Assembly (NCBI RefSeq): GCF_000613185.1
Contig: NZ_CCBB010000001.1
Location: forward strand, 1-64,000
Direction: 5' to 3'
DNA: 64,000 bases
Origin: Mycolicibacterium cosmeticum
Lineage (GTDB): Bacteria > Actinomycetota > Actinomycetes > Mycobacteriales > Mycobacteriaceae
Part shown: piece after piece, positions 35,166-44,176 of the stretch
Position numbering within the stretch: the stretch's first letter is position 1
How the letters are laid out: every line of letters begins with the position of its first letter
Notes under the pieces: generated by a model
The model's database searches: none
Told to the model about the DNA's origin: nothing
What the model saw: the letters and a program-made list of their open reading frames with translations, nothing else
Program-made: the position numbers and the translations under genes

Positions 35166-36431
35166 ATGCCGACCCCGAACCTTCCGCCCGGTTTCGACTT
35201 CACCGATCCCGATATCTACGCCCAACGGCTGCCCATCGAGGAACTCGCCGAGATGCGCAAGGTGGCACCGATCTGGTGGAACGAACAACCCGAGGGCGTC
35301 GGAGGTTTCGACGACGGCGGATTCTGGGTGGTGACCAAGCACCGCGACGTCAAAGAGGTGTCGCGGCGCAGCGACGTGTTCTCCAGCCTGGCCAAGACGG
35401 CGCTGCCGCGCTATAAGGACGGCACCGTTCCCGCGCAGATCGAGACCGGCAAGTTCGTCCTGCTGAACATGGACGCGCCGCATCACACCCACCTGCGCAA
35501 GATCGTCTCCCGGGCGTTCACCCCGCGCGCGGTCGAACAACTGCGTGCCGACCTCGCCGAGCGGGCCCGCCAGATCGTCGCCGCCGCAGCGGCCGAAGGC
35601 CGGGGCGACTTCGTCGAGCAGGTGTCCTGTGAGCTACCGCTACAGGCCATCGCCGGGTTGATGGGGGTACCGCAGGAGGATCGGATGAAGTTGTTCCACT
35701 GGTCCAATCAGATGGTCGGCGACATGGATCCGGAATTCGCGAACAACGACGCGATCAGCGCGTCGGTGGAACTCATCACCTACGGCATGCAGATGGCGGC
35801 CGAGAAGTCCGCCAACCCCACCGATGATCTGGTCACCAAACTGGTACAGGCCGACGTCGAGGGCCACAAGCTCTCCGACGACGAGTTCGGGTTCTTCGTC
35901 ATCCTGCTCGCCGTGGCGGGCAACGAGACCACCCGCAACTCGATCACCCAGGGCATGATGGCGTTCACCGATTTCCCGGATCAATGGGAACTGTTCAAGC
36001 GGGAACGTCCCGGCACCGCCGCCGACGAGATCGTGCGCTGGGCAACCCCGGTCACCTCGTTCCAGCGCACGGCCCTGGCCGATACCGAACTGGGCGGCGT
36101 GTCGATCAAGAAGGGGCAGCGCGTCGTGATGTTCTACCGCTCGGCCAATTTCGACGAGGAGGTCTTCGAGGATCCGTTCCGGTTCGACATCCTGCGCGAC
36201 CCCAACCCGCACGTCGGCTTCGGCGGCACCGGCGCGCACTACTGCATCGGCGCCAACCTGGCGCGGATGACCATCGACCTGATGTTCAACGCGATCGCCG
36301 ACGCCATGCCCGACCTGACGCCGCTGGCCGCACCCGAACGCTTGCGCTCGGGGTGGCTCAACGGCATCAAACACTGGCACGTCGACTATGTGGGCTCGGC
36401 GAAGCGGGCGGAACCCGCGGGTAGTCGATGA
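35166..36431 (+). CDS. Cytochrome P450, CYP125 family
   Basis: 421 residues. Heme-binding loop GFGGTGAHYCIGANLARM with the Cys ligand, I-helix AVAGNETTRNSITQGMMAF, and the ERR/ExxR region intact. Several blocks agree nearly word for word with my memory of M. tuberculosis CYP125A1 (PNLPPGFDFTDPDIYA, SCELPLQAIAGLMGVPQEDR, ADEIVRWATPVTSFQRTAL, RSGWLNGIKHWHVDY). CYP125 hydroxylates the terminal side-chain carbon of cholesterol and cholestenone. No KstR-type box is seen in front and no sterol genes adjoin, so this may be a paralogue with different control. GGGAG lies 10 bases before the ATG. Confidence 0.92.
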   Translation: MPTPNLPPGFDFTDPDIYAQRLPIEELAEMRKVAPIWWNEQPEGVGGFDDGGFWVVTKHRDVKEVSRRSDVFSSLAKTALPRYKDGTVPAQIETGKFVLLNMDAPHHTHLRKIVSRAFTPRAVEQLRADLAERARQIVAAAAAEGRGDFVEQVSCELPLQAIAGLMGVPQEDRMKLFHWSNQMVGDMDPEFANNDAISASVELITYGMQMAAEKSANPTDDLVTKLVQADVEGHKLSDDEFGFFVILLAVAGNETTRNSITQGMMAFTDFPDQWELFKRERPGTAADEIVRWATPVTSFQRTALADTELGGVSIKKGQRVVMFYRSANFDEEVFEDPFRFDILRDPNPHVGFGGTGAHYCIGANLARMTIDLMFNAIADAMPDLTPLAAPERLRSGWLNGIKHWHVDYVGSAKRAEPAGSR

Positions 36432-36693
36432 TCGAACGCCAGTAGTCCTCACCGATCTCGGTATTGGACCGCAGCACCACCGACAGCCCGACCGCCATCG
36501 CGATACCGAGCAGCCCGAGCCACAGGCCGGCCAGCGCGATGACGGCCCACAGCACGGTGGTCAGCGTGGGCCACGGCGACAGCAGCGCCAGCACCGGAGC
36601 GAAGAAGAATCCGGTACCGATGTACCAGGACGATCCGGCCCGGTCGCACCGCAGGACGAACCGGAGCCATCGGGGGATGTCGGTCTGGGTCAT
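36367..36693 (-). CDS. Small membrane protein overlapping the P450 end
   Basis: 108 residues from ATG 36693. Two or three hydrophobic helices (YIGTGFFFAPVLALL, TLTTVLWAVIALAGLWLGLLGIAMAVGLSVVL) flanked by charged ends. Its last 65 bases overlap the 3' end of the P450 gene on the other strand, coding for a basic tail. Divergent from the XRE regulator, with a palindrome in between, so it may be that regulator's target. Family not recognised. Confidence 0.62.
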   Translation of the reverse strand: MTQTDIPRWLRFVLRCDRAGSSWYIGTGFFFAPVLALLSPWPTLTTVLWAVIALAGLWLGLLGIAMAVGLSVVLRSNTEIGEDYWRSIIDYPRVPPASPSPHSRRASV

Positions 36694-36727
36694 GCCCCCA
36701 GGGTCGGCCGTCCGGGTAGGCAAGGCA

Positions 36728-36744
36728 ATTACCACCGAGGTAAT
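36728..36744. promoter_or_regulatory. Palindrome between small membrane protein and XRE regulator
   Basis: Perfect inverted repeat ATTACC-N5-GGTAAT in the 86-base divergent promoter, a plausible operator for the helix-turn-helix protein that starts at 36780. Confidence 0.6.
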
Positions 36745-36779
36745 GGCGCCGGGTCCACCGGTATCCGACACTGGCTGAC

Positions 36780-37559
36780 GTGACGACCGTGGACACCCAG
36801 AATTCGACCTTCGGCGCGCTGATGCGCACCTGGCGGCAGCGGCGCCGGCTCAGCCAGCTCGACCTGGCCCTGGAGGCCGAGGTGTCGGCCCGGCATGTGA
36901 GTTTCATCGAGACCGGCCGGTCGGCGCCCAGCCGGTCCATGGTGCTCAAACTGGCGGCGGCGCTGGACGTACCGGCGCGGGAACAGAATCAGCTGCTGCT
37001 CGCGGCCGGGCTGGCACCGATGTACGGCGAGCGCGCCCTCGACGATCCGGGCATGGCGGCGGTGCGGGCGGGCATCGATCGGGTTCTTGCCGCCTACGAT
37101 CCCTTCCCCTGCCTCGCGGTGGACCGTGGCTGGAATGTGTTGCAGGTCAACGCCGGAACGGCGGTGTTACTCGACGGCGTGGCCCCTCATCTGATGGAAC
37201 ACCCCAACGCCCTGCGCATCTCGTTGCATCCCGACGGTCTGGCGCCGCGCATCCGCAATCTGGCGCAATGGCGCCACCACGTCATCGGACGGTTGCGCCG
37301 GGAGGCGGCCGTGAGCGGATCGCCGGAATCGGCGGCGCTGCTGGCCGAGATCGAGTCCTATCCCGGCGGGCAGTCCGATACCGCCGAACTCGGCGGCGTG
37401 GTGGTGCCGCTGGAGATCGACGGCGGTGACGACACGGTGCTGCGGTTCCTGAGCACCGTCACCACCTTCGGCACCGCGCTGGACCTGACGGCCGCCGAGC
37501 TGAGCCTGGAAGCGTTTCTGCCGGCCGACGAGGCCACCGCCGAGGCACTCCGGAACTGA
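36780..37559 (+). CDS. XRE-family regulator with MmyB-like ligand domain
   Basis: 259 residues, GTG start. Residues ~10-70 are a Cro/XRE helix-turn-helix (MRTWRQRRRLSQLDLALEAEVSARHVSFIETGRSAPSR split over helices 1-3). Residues ~95-255 match the MmyB-like PAS ligand-binding domain (AAYDPFPCLAVDRGWNVLQVNAG, NALRISLHPDGLAPRIRNLAQWRHHVIGRLRRE). In actinobacteria such regulators often bind fatty acids or small hydrophobic molecules and control an adjacent divergent gene. Here that neighbour is a small membrane protein. Confidence 0.87.
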   Translation: MTTVDTQNSTFGALMRTWRQRRRLSQLDLALEAEVSARHVSFIETGRSAPSRSMVLKLAAALDVPAREQNQLLLAAGLAPMYGERALDDPGMAAVRAGIDRVLAAYDPFPCLAVDRGWNVLQVNAGTAVLLDGVAPHLMEHPNALRISLHPDGLAPRIRNLAQWRHHVIGRLRREAAVSGSPESAALLAEIESYPGGQSDTAELGGVVVPLEIDGGDDTVLRFLSTVTTFGTALDLTAAELSLEAFLPADEATAEALRN

Positions 37560-37560
37560 C

Positions 37561-37571
37561 TGGTCTTACCA
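37561..37571. promoter_or_regulatory. FadR/GntR-type operator TGGTCTTACCA
   Basis: Perfect TGGT-N3-ACCA palindrome, matching the TnGTnnnACnA form bound by FadR-type GntR regulators, located 36 bases before the gntR ATG. Autoregulation is likely. Confidence 0.6.
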
Positions 37572-37607
37572 CTTGACCTCTAGCCAGTGCCATGTGATGC
37601 TCGGGGC

Positions 37608-38339
37608 ATGGCGCTTCAACCCATCAACCGCCGGTCGGTCTCCGAGGATGTGTTCGACCAGATCGTGGCCGACGTCCTCAGCGGTGAGATGCAGCCGGGT
37701 GATCCGCTCCCCAGCGAACGTCGGCTGGCCGAGGTGCTTGGCGTGTCCCGGCCGGCCGTGCGGGAGGCGCTCAAACAGCTGACGGCGGCCGGGCTGGTCG
37801 AGATCCGCCAGGGTGATGCCACCACCGTGCGCGATTTCCGCAGGCACGCCGGGCTGGACCTGCTGCCCCGACTGCTGATGCGCGACGGCGAGCTCGACCC
37901 GGCAGTGGTGCGGTCCATCCTGGAGACCCGGCTGCACAACGGGCCCAAGGTCGCCGAACTCGCGGCGCAGCGGCGCCGGCCGGAGTTGGGCGGCCTGCTC
38001 GAGCAGGCCATCACGGCGCTGACCACGGAGTCCGATCCGGTCGCGCAGCAGCGGCACGCGCTGGCGTTCTGGGACCACCTCGTCGACGGCGCGGACTCGA
38101 TCGCGCTGCGGCTGATGTACAACACGTTGCGCGCCACCTACGAGCCCGCCCTACCGGCACTGGCCACCCTGATGGCCGCCGAGGTCGGCAGGCCGCAGGC
38201 CTACCGCGCGGTGGCCGACGCCGTCACCGCCGGCGATCCCGCCGCCGCGGCAGCGGCCGCCCGCGCCCTTCTCGAACCGGCCACCACCGCACTGCTGGAG
38301 GCGCTGGCGGCCCTGCAAGCACAGGAGGACCGAGCATGA
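37608..38339 (+). CDS. GntR/FadR-family regulator
   Basis: 243 residues from ATG 37608 (an upstream in-frame ATG at 37587 would extend into the operator region). Winged helix over residues ~5-75 ([51 protein letters not shown]), then a helical FadR-like effector domain. Its last 4 bases overlap the start of the lipid hydroxylase gene (ATGA), so it likely senses a lipid and controls that enzyme. Confidence 0.87.
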   Translation: MALQPINRRSVSEDVFDQIVADVLSGEMQPGDPLPSERRLAEVLGVSRPAVREALKQLTAAGLVEIRQGDATTVRDFRRHAGLDLLPRLLMRDGELDPAVVRSILETRLHNGPKVAELAAQRRRPELGGLLEQAITALTTESDPVAQQRHALAFWDHLVDGADSIALRLMYNTLRATYEPALPALATLMAAEVGRPQAYRAVADAVTAGDPAAAAAAARALLEPATTALLEALAALQAQEDRA

Positions 38340-39007
38340 CCGTCTCCCCCACCCGGCGCGGGCTCACGCTCACCGCGGCCGCCCGCGAGTTCATCAGGCA
38401 TCCCTCGCCATGGCTGATCGGTGCAACCCTGGTGGCCGCGCTGTCAGCGCGAATTCTGCACGGCCACTGGGAAATCGGGGACGCGATCGTTGCGCTGGCG
38501 ATGCTGGCGGTGTTCCCGTTCCTGGAATGGACCATCCACGTGGTCATCCTGCACTGGCGGCCGCGCCGGATCGCCGGAGTCACCGTCGATCCGCTACTGG
38601 CCCGCAAGCACCGCGAGCATCACGTCGAACCACGCGATATCCCATTGGTTTTCATCCCCTGGCAGTCCCTAGTGTGGGTGCTGCCGCTGGCGGTGGCGAT
38701 CGGCGTGCTGCTGTTCCCTGCCACCGGCGCCGGCCTCGGCCGGGGTCTCACCTTCCTGGCGTGGCTGTCGGTGCTCGGCCTGGGCTACGAATGGTGCCAT
38801 TACCTGGTGCACACCGACTACAAGCCGAAAACCGCTCTGTACCGGTCGATCTGGCGCAACCACCGGCAGCATCACTTCAAGAACGAGCACTACTGGTTCA
38901 CGGTCACCAGCAGCGGCACGGCCGACCGGGTACTGGGCACCTATCCCGACCCGGCCACCGTGGCCACCTCACCCACCGCCAAGAACCTGCACGGCGCCGC
39001 GGGTTAG
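38336..39007 (+). CDS. Fatty acid hydroxylase / sterol desaturase superfamily membrane enzyme
   Basis: 223 residues with about four membrane helices. The histidine boxes of di-iron membrane hydroxylases are present: [26 protein letters not shown] and [13 protein letters not shown]. The size and the HxxHH...ExxH arrangement resemble bacterial fatty-acid-2-hydroxylase-like proteins and carotenoid hydroxylases. The product would be a hydroxylated membrane lipid. Translationally coupled to the GntR regulator; converges on ldtA with a 7-base gap. Confidence 0.85.
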   Translation: MTVSPTRRGLTLTAAAREFIRHPSPWLIGATLVAALSARILHGHWEIGDAIVALAMLAVFPFLEWTIHVVILHWRPRRIAGVTVDPLLARKHREHHVEPRDIPLVFIPWQSLVWVLPLAVAIGVLLFPATGAGLGRGLTFLAWLSVLGLGYEWCHYLVHTDYKPKTALYRSIWRNHRQHHFKNEHYWFTVTSSGTADRVLGTYPDPATVATSPTAKNLHGAAG

Positions 39008-39014
39008 GCCGGGG

Positions 39015-39782
39015 TCAGGCCTGGATGATGATCGGGTCGCCGATGCTGACGTTGTTGTAGTACCACTGGGCGTTGTCCGGGCTGAGGTTGATGCAGCCGT
39101 GGCTGACATTCGCGTAGCCCTGCGAGCCCACCGACCACGGCGCGGAATGCACGTACACACCGCCCCAGGTGACGCGCACCGCGTAGTTCACCGTCAGCTT
39201 GTAGCCTTCCGGATCGCTGAGCGGGATGCCGATGGTCCGAGAATCCATGATGACCGGGTTCTGCTTCTCCAGTGCGGTGAACGAACCGATCGGGGTCGGG
39301 TGCTTGGGCTTACCCATCGACGCCGGCATCTCACGGACCACCTGGCCGTCGATGCTGACCGTGAACGTGTGCGCGTCGATATCGGCGACACCGACCACCT
39401 GGGAGCCGGTCTCGAACGTCGTCTTGAATCCGCCCACCGACAACGCGATGGTCGAATGCGCGGGCCAGTAACCGCTGGGCGTGAACCGCACCGTCGAATC
39501 ATCAAGCCAGACAAAGGTTCCCCCGGGCGCCTTGGCGTCGGCAACACGATGACCGGACACCGAGAACTCGAAGTCGTGTTCGGCCGCCGCCCGGTCGGAG
39601 ACCGGACCGGCGAAACCGACCGTCACGGGATAGGCCACCCCGACGACTTCGCCGGCTTTGGGCGACACGGACACCACCGCGGTGGGTGTGCCGGTCAGCG
39701 CGGCGCCGGCGACGCCGGCCGACGTCGTGGCCAGCATGGCGATCCCAGCGATGACAAGCACATACCGAAATGCTCTGCGCAA
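39015..39782 (-). CDS. ldtA: L,D-transpeptidase, LdtA (LdtMt1) type
   Basis: 255 residues with a 27-residue signal peptide. An Ig-like domain covers residues ~35-120. The YkuD catalytic domain follows (DIDAHTFTVSIDGQVVREMPASMGKPKHPTPIG split over the first strands), with the active site YVHSAPWSVGSQGYANVSHGCINLSP where Cys is the nucleophile. It forms 3-3 cross-links between meso-diaminopimelate residues in peptidoglycan. Length and layout match M. tuberculosis LdtMt1 (Rv0116c) as I remember it. Such enzymes are inhibited by carbapenems. Confidence 0.93.
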   Translation of the reverse strand: MRRAFRYVLVIAGIAMLATTSAGVAGAALTGTPTAVVSVSPKAGEVVGVAYPVTVGFAGPVSDRAAAEHDFEFSVSGHRVADAKAPGGTFVWLDDSTVRFTPSGYWPAHSTIALSVGGFKTTFETGSQVVGVADIDAHTFTVSIDGQVVREMPASMGKPKHPTPIGSFTALEKQNPVIMDSRTIGIPLSDPEGYKLTVNYAVRVTWGGVYVHSAPWSVGSQGYANVSHGCINLSPDNAQWYYNNVSIGDPIIIQA

Positions 39783-39873
39783 GCTTTCAATCCTCTCTGG
39801 GACACCCAGACGGCGGTGGTGAACTACATGGTAGTTCGTCCGCGGCGCGATGATTGTTAGCCAGAGCCGCGGG

Positions 39874-41136
39874 TCAGCCCTGCGGCGCGGGCAGCACCGG
39901 GGTCGGATAGTCGTCGTCCGCGCCCGGGTGCAACCGGTCGCGGATCCGGTCCAGCAGCGATTTCTTGACCGGCGGGGCGACCGGCGGCAGGGCCTGCGGC
40001 ACGATCGCCGGCGGCGGAACGGCGGCCGCGACGCCCCCGTCGAAGCTCAGCGGCGGCGGCGTGGTGTCGACCGGGGCCGCCGGGAGCTCGGGAGACGCCT
40101 CGGCGGGCGGTGCCGTGTCGGCGATGTCCGTGGGTGCCGCGGCGGGCGGCTCGGTGGCCGCCTCGACCGGTGCCTGCGGCACGTCGACGGCCGGGACGGC
40201 CTCGGGTGCCGGTGGCGCGGCCGGCGGCGGTGCGATCACCGGCGCCGCCTCGGGGACGGCCACCTCGGGGAGCGCCGCCGATGCGGCAACCGGGCGGGGT
40301 GCCGCGACCGCCTGTTCCGGCGAGAGCGCCACCGCAACGGCCGCCGATGCGGAGACCACGAAGGTGACCACCCCGGCGGCCAGCACGCCGGTCAGCGCCC
40401 CGGCCGGCGACACCCGGCGGGCGGCGGCATGGCGTCCGGCCCCGGCCGACATCAACGCGGTCTCGTCGAACGGCATGTCGAGGCTGTGTGTGGAGGCCAG
40501 CGCCGCGCCGCGGGCCAGCGCCAGGGGTGCCTCGTCGGGGGCGAACACCGGCACCGACAGCGCGTCCTCCAGCCGGGGCAGCACCGCGCCGAAATCGCCG
40601 GCCGAACCCACCACGACCAACGCCTCCGGCTGCCAGTCGGCCCTGGTGAAGACTGTGCTCAGCCAGCCGATCAGGCTCTCGTCGCTGTCGATGCCGTGGT
40701 TGATCGCGGTCTGCACACCGCCGTAGCCGCGATGCACGATCAGGGCGATCACGGTATCGGGTTCGATCACGCAGACGGCCGTGGCGCGATAGCCGATCAC
40801 GTCGGCCATCCCGCGGGCCAGCGCCTCGGTCGCCTCCGGCAGCCGGATCGGCACGACATTGCCGAACCCGGACGCGCTCAGCGAGTCCATCAGCATCGCC
40901 GCCTCGGCGCCGGCATCCTCGCTCCAGGTCACGCCGATCGATTTGAGCCGGCGGGCCGCCGAGATCGCCTCGACCGCCGCGGTGACCTGCTGGGCGGCTG
41001 CCCTGACATCCGTGCCGTCGTCCACCGGCAGCGCAAAGGCGTCACCGGCGGAATCACCGTCGGCCTCGTCGGCACCGCCCACCACCACCAGGCCGAGCGA
41101 CGTGGGTGTCATCGACAATCCGAGCACCGCGTCCAC
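39874..41136 (-). CDS. DUF7159-type membrane protein with Pro-rich tail
   Basis: 420 residues. Residues ~1-225 form an actin/Hsp70-like-looking domain of the mycobacterial DUF7159 family (MDAVLGLSMTPTSLGLVVVGG, RLKSIGVTWSEDAGAEAAML, CVIEPDTVIALIVHR, LALARGAALAS). One membrane helix lies at ~245-270 (GALTGVLAAGVVTFVVSASAAVAVAL). Residues ~275-420 are a Pro/Ala-rich outer tail ending in a basic KKSLLDRIRDRL segment. M. tuberculosis Rv0312 and Rv2264c are remembered relatives; their role is unknown, perhaps envelope scaffolding. Divergent from the POT transporter. Confidence 0.78.
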   Translation of the reverse strand: MDAVLGLSMTPTSLGLVVVGGADEADGDSAGDAFALPVDDGTDVRAAAQQVTAAVEAISAARRLKSIGVTWSEDAGAEAAMLMDSLSASGFGNVVPIRLPEATEALARGMADVIGYRATAVCVIEPDTVIALIVHRGYGGVQTAINHGIDSDESLIGWLSTVFTRADWQPEALVVVGSAGDFGAVLPRLEDALSVPVFAPDEAPLALARGAALASTHSLDMPFDETALMSAGAGRHAAARRVSPAGALTGVLAAGVVTFVVSASAAVAVALSPEQAVAAPRPVAASAALPEVAVPEAAPVIAPPPAAPPAPEAVPAVDVPQAPVEAATEPPAAAPTDIADTAPPAEASPELPAAPVDTTPPPLSFDGGVAAAVPPPAIVPQALPPVAPPVKKSLLDRIRDRLHPGADDDYPTPVLPAPQG

Positions 41137-41347
41137 ATGTACCCCTTCGGACCACGCCGGCCACAGTGGAAGCGCGACCGCGTCGAGGCGATACCGTCAC
41201 CGCCTCGTTATCGGCCTGAGACTACCGGGGCGGGTCCCCTTCGGCCCAGTCCGCCGGTGCCCTCGGCCCGAACCGCACCGAAAACCACGGCCAACACACC
41301 GCGGGAACGGCGATGCCGCCCCCGGCTGTCGTGGCAGGGTAACCGGC

Positions 41348-42832
41348 ATGAGCGAGTTACGGGGGCCGCAGGAGTCACACCTGCCGCAGGAGTCGCAGGG
41401 GGATGCGACGCGAACCATCTTCGGGCATCCGATCGGCCTGACGAACCTTTTCGGCGTCGAGTTGTGGGAGCGCTTCTCCTTCTACGGGATGCTCACCATC
41501 CTCGGTTATTACCTCTACTATTCGGCGACCGACGGCGGCCTGGAGTTGTCGAAGGCCACCGCCACCGGCATCGTCGGCGCATACGGCGGTCTGGTCTATC
41601 TGTCGACGGTGCTGGGCGGCTGGATCGCCGACCGGCTGCTCGGCATGGAGCGCACCGTCTTCTACGGCGGTGTCGTGGTGATGCTGGGGCATATCGCGCT
41701 GGCGGTGCTGCCCGGCCTGTCGGGTGTCGGCGCGGGCCTGGTGCTGGTCGCGCTGGGCTCCGGGGCGCTCAAGGCGAACGCCTCTTCGCTGCTGGGCACG
41801 CTGTACGCCAAGGGCGACGCCCGCGCCGACGGCGGGTTCACGTTGTTCTACCTCGGTATCAACCTCGGCGCCTTCATCGGGCCACTCATCACCGGTCTGC
41901 TGCAGACCCGGGTCGGCTTCCATTACGGGTTCGGTGCCGCCGCGATCGGCATGGCGCTGGGGCTCGCGCAGTACGTGGCCTTCCGCCGTAATCTCGGGGA
42001 CCACGGCCGACATGTCCCGAATCCGTTGCCCCGCACTGCGATCGGCAAGACGGCCGGGGTCTTTGTGGCCGTCGTCGTGGTCATCGCGGTGGCCGTCGCG
42101 CTGAAGCTGGTGACGCTGAGCAACCTGTCACAGGTCACCACCGGTGTCATCGTCGTGGCGTCGATCGCGTATTTCGCCGTCATGCTGGGCAGCGCCAAGG
42201 TGACCGATCCCGAGAAGGTGCGGGTCCGGTCGTTCATCCCGCTGTTCATCGCCAACGCGGTGTTCTGGTCGCTGTTCCAGCAGATCTTCACGGTGCTCGC
42301 GGTGTACTCCGACGAGCGGATGAACTGGTCGATCTTCGGCTGGACGGCCCCGTCGAACTGGATCGGCTCGATCGAGCCGGTGTGGATCATCGTGCTGTCA
42401 CCACTGTTCGCGGTGCTGTGGACCAGATTGGGCAACCGAGCTCCCACCACCCCACGCAAGTTCAGCTACGGCGTCATCGGCATGGGTCTGGCGTTCCTCT
42501 GCTTCGTACCGCTGGCCCGTGTCGAAGCGGTGCCGGCGTTGCTCATCGCGGTCATCCTCGCGGTGTTCGCGGTGTCGGAACTGCTGCTCTCGCCGATCGG
42601 GCTGTCGGTCACCACCAAGCTCGCCCCGGAAGCGTTCCGCGCCCAGATGATGGCGCTGTACTTCTTCTCGGTGGGCCTGGGCACGTCGATGTCGGGCGTA
42701 CTGGCCAAGTATTACGAACCGTCCCGGGAGGTGGCCTACTTCGGCATCCTGGGCGCGGTCGCGGTGCTCGTCGGCATCGTGGTGTTCGTGGTGTCGCCGT
42801 GGATCAGCCGGCAGATGGAGGGGGTGCACTGA
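41348..42832 (+). CDS. POT/PTR-family proton-coupled peptide transporter
   Basis: 494 residues from ATG 41348. The POT signature ExxERF is present in helix 1 (FGVELWERFSFYGM). GALKANASSLLGTLY and FTLFYLGINLGAFIGPLITG match the second family signature FYxxINxG. 14 helices expected. It imports di- and tripeptides or related compounds with protons. Divergent from the DUF7159 gene across 211 bases with no clear operator. Confidence 0.92.
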   Translation: MSELRGPQESHLPQESQGDATRTIFGHPIGLTNLFGVELWERFSFYGMLTILGYYLYYSATDGGLELSKATATGIVGAYGGLVYLSTVLGGWIADRLLGMERTVFYGGVVVMLGHIALAVLPGLSGVGAGLVLVALGSGALKANASSLLGTLYAKGDARADGGFTLFYLGINLGAFIGPLITGLLQTRVGFHYGFGAAAIGMALGLAQYVAFRRNLGDHGRHVPNPLPRTAIGKTAGVFVAVVVVIAVAVALKLVTLSNLSQVTTGVIVVASIAYFAVMLGSAKVTDPEKVRVRSFIPLFIANAVFWSLFQQIFTVLAVYSDERMNWSIFGWTAPSNWIGSIEPVWIIVLSPLFAVLWTRLGNRAPTTPRKFSYGVIGMGLAFLCFVPLARVEAVPALLIAVILAVFAVSELLLSPIGLSVTTKLAPEAFRAQMMALYFFSVGLGTSMSGVLAKYYEPSREVAYFGILGAVAVLVGIVVFVVSPWISRQMEGVH

Positions 42833-42952
42833 CCGGGCCCCGACGGTTATGGGCGCTCCACCCGATCTGTGCGAAGTCGTGACCTCGCGCCGCCCGGAAT
42901 CGGCTGCGCGGTGCGGGAGAATCGAGGTCAGGACCCCGGCGAAGGAGTGCCC

Positions 42953-43171
42953 ATGAGCGCCCCGATACTCGATGACCTGACCGCCGATTGCGCGGCGCAC
43001 GGACTGGCCTCGGTCTACAGCCGCGGGATCGGGCACTCCACCGCCAGCTGTACCTGTGGCTGGCACGGCCCCCGTCGCCGATTGAGAGCCGTTGCGGCAC
43101 AAGACGCCTGGACGCACTGCATCCAGCAGCGCTGCGAGGTGTCAGTGCCCCTGGTGTTCCGCGCCGGCTGA
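42953..43171 (+). CDS. Small Cys/His protein
   Basis: 72 residues from ATG 42953, which has a GAAGGAG ribosome site 6 bases upstream. Contains STASCTCGWHGPRRR and a later HCIQQRC, giving four Cys and several His that could form a small zinc site. The CTCGWxGxRR phrase recurs in other mycobacterial small proteins I remember. The last 30 bases overlap the threonine dehydratase gene on the other strand. Function unknown. Confidence 0.65.
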   Translation: MSAPILDDLTADCAAHGLASVYSRGIGHSTASCTCGWHGPRRRLRAVAAQDAWTHCIQQRCEVSVPLVFRAG

Positions 43172-44128
43172 CGGGCCGGCCAGGATCTCGCGCAACAACT
43201 CCGGTTCCACGTTCCCGCCGGAGAGGATCATCACGGTGGGGCCGGGCGGTAACGCGTGCCGCCGATACGCGGCCAATGCCACGGCGCCGCTGGGCTCGCT
43301 GACCAGATGCGCCTTGAAAGCCAATTCGCGCACCGCAGCCCGGATCTCGTCCTCGGAGACGGTGAGGACGTCGGTCAGCACCCGCTGCAGATGCGCGAAC
43401 GTCAACGCCGACGGTTCGGACCGCAGCCCGTCGGCGATGGTGCGGTTGCGCTCGGCGACCGGCATGGGCACCCGATGCCCGGCGCGCAGCCCGGCGGCGG
43501 TGTCGGCGGCCAGTTCGGGCTCGACACCGAAGATCTGAGCCTGCGGGCACAACGCCTTGACGGCCGTGCCGATGCCGGACGCCAGCCCTCCCCCGCTGAC
43601 CGGGATCAGCACATTGGCCACCTCGGGCATGTCCTCGGCGATCTCCAGGCCGGCCGTGCCCTGCCCGGCGATGACATCGGGATGGTCGAACGGCGGGACC
43701 AGTGTGGCACCGGTCTGCTCGACGAGCTCGGCGGCCACCGCCTCGCGCTGTCCGGCGCCGCACAACACCACCCGGGCTCCGTGCGCGCGGGTCTTGCGCA
43801 CCTTGATGTCCGGCGTCTCCTGCGGCATCACGATATGCGCGTCGATACCGAAAGTGGCTGCGGCATAGGCGACGGCCTGCGCGTGGTTGCCGCTGGAGTA
43901 GGCCACCACGCCGCGGGACCGGACCGCCGGGTCGATGCGGCCCACGGCGTTGAGCGCACCGCGGACCTTGAACGCGCCGATCACCTGCAGGCTCTCCGGT
44001 TTGATCCACAGTGGCCGAGCGGGATCCGACCACTCGGCGGGGATCAGCGGGGTGCGTACGACGGCGCCGCGCAGCCGGTGCGCCGCCGCGCGGATGTCGT
44101 CGAGCGTCACGAGGGAAGCGGTGGTCAT
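43142..44128 (-). CDS. Threonine/serine ammonia-lyase-like PLP enzyme (catabolic type)
   Basis: 328 residues from ATG 44128; an alternative ATG at 44146 adds 6 residues. Fold type II PLP enzyme: Lys54 in ESLQVIGAFKVRGAL, SSGNHAQAVAYAA, the phosphate loop VSGGGLASGIG, and SGGNVEPELL near the end. It lacks the C-terminal regulatory ACT domains of biosynthetic IlvA, so it is a catabolic threonine/serine dehydratase or a racemase-type relative. The divergent thioesterase gene starts 48 bases away. Confidence 0.88.
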   Translation of the reverse strand: MTTASLVTLDDIRAAAHRLRGAVVRTPLIPAEWSDPARPLWIKPESLQVIGAFKVRGALNAVGRIDPAVRSRGVVAYSSGNHAQAVAYAAATFGIDAHIVMPQETPDIKVRKTRAHGARVVLCGAGQREAVAAELVEQTGATLVPPFDHPDVIAGQGTAGLEIAEDMPEVANVLIPVSGGGLASGIGTAVKALCPQAQIFGVEPELAADTAAGLRAGHRVPMPVAERNRTIADGLRSEPSALTFAHLQRVLTDVLTVSEDEIRAAVRELAFKAHLVSEPSGAVALAAYRRHALPPGPTVMILSGGNVEPELLREILAGPSAGAEHQGH

Positions 44129-44176
44129 CGGCGCCCACGCTTTCATGGCGGCGCCCCGTCGGGCAAGGTGACTTCG

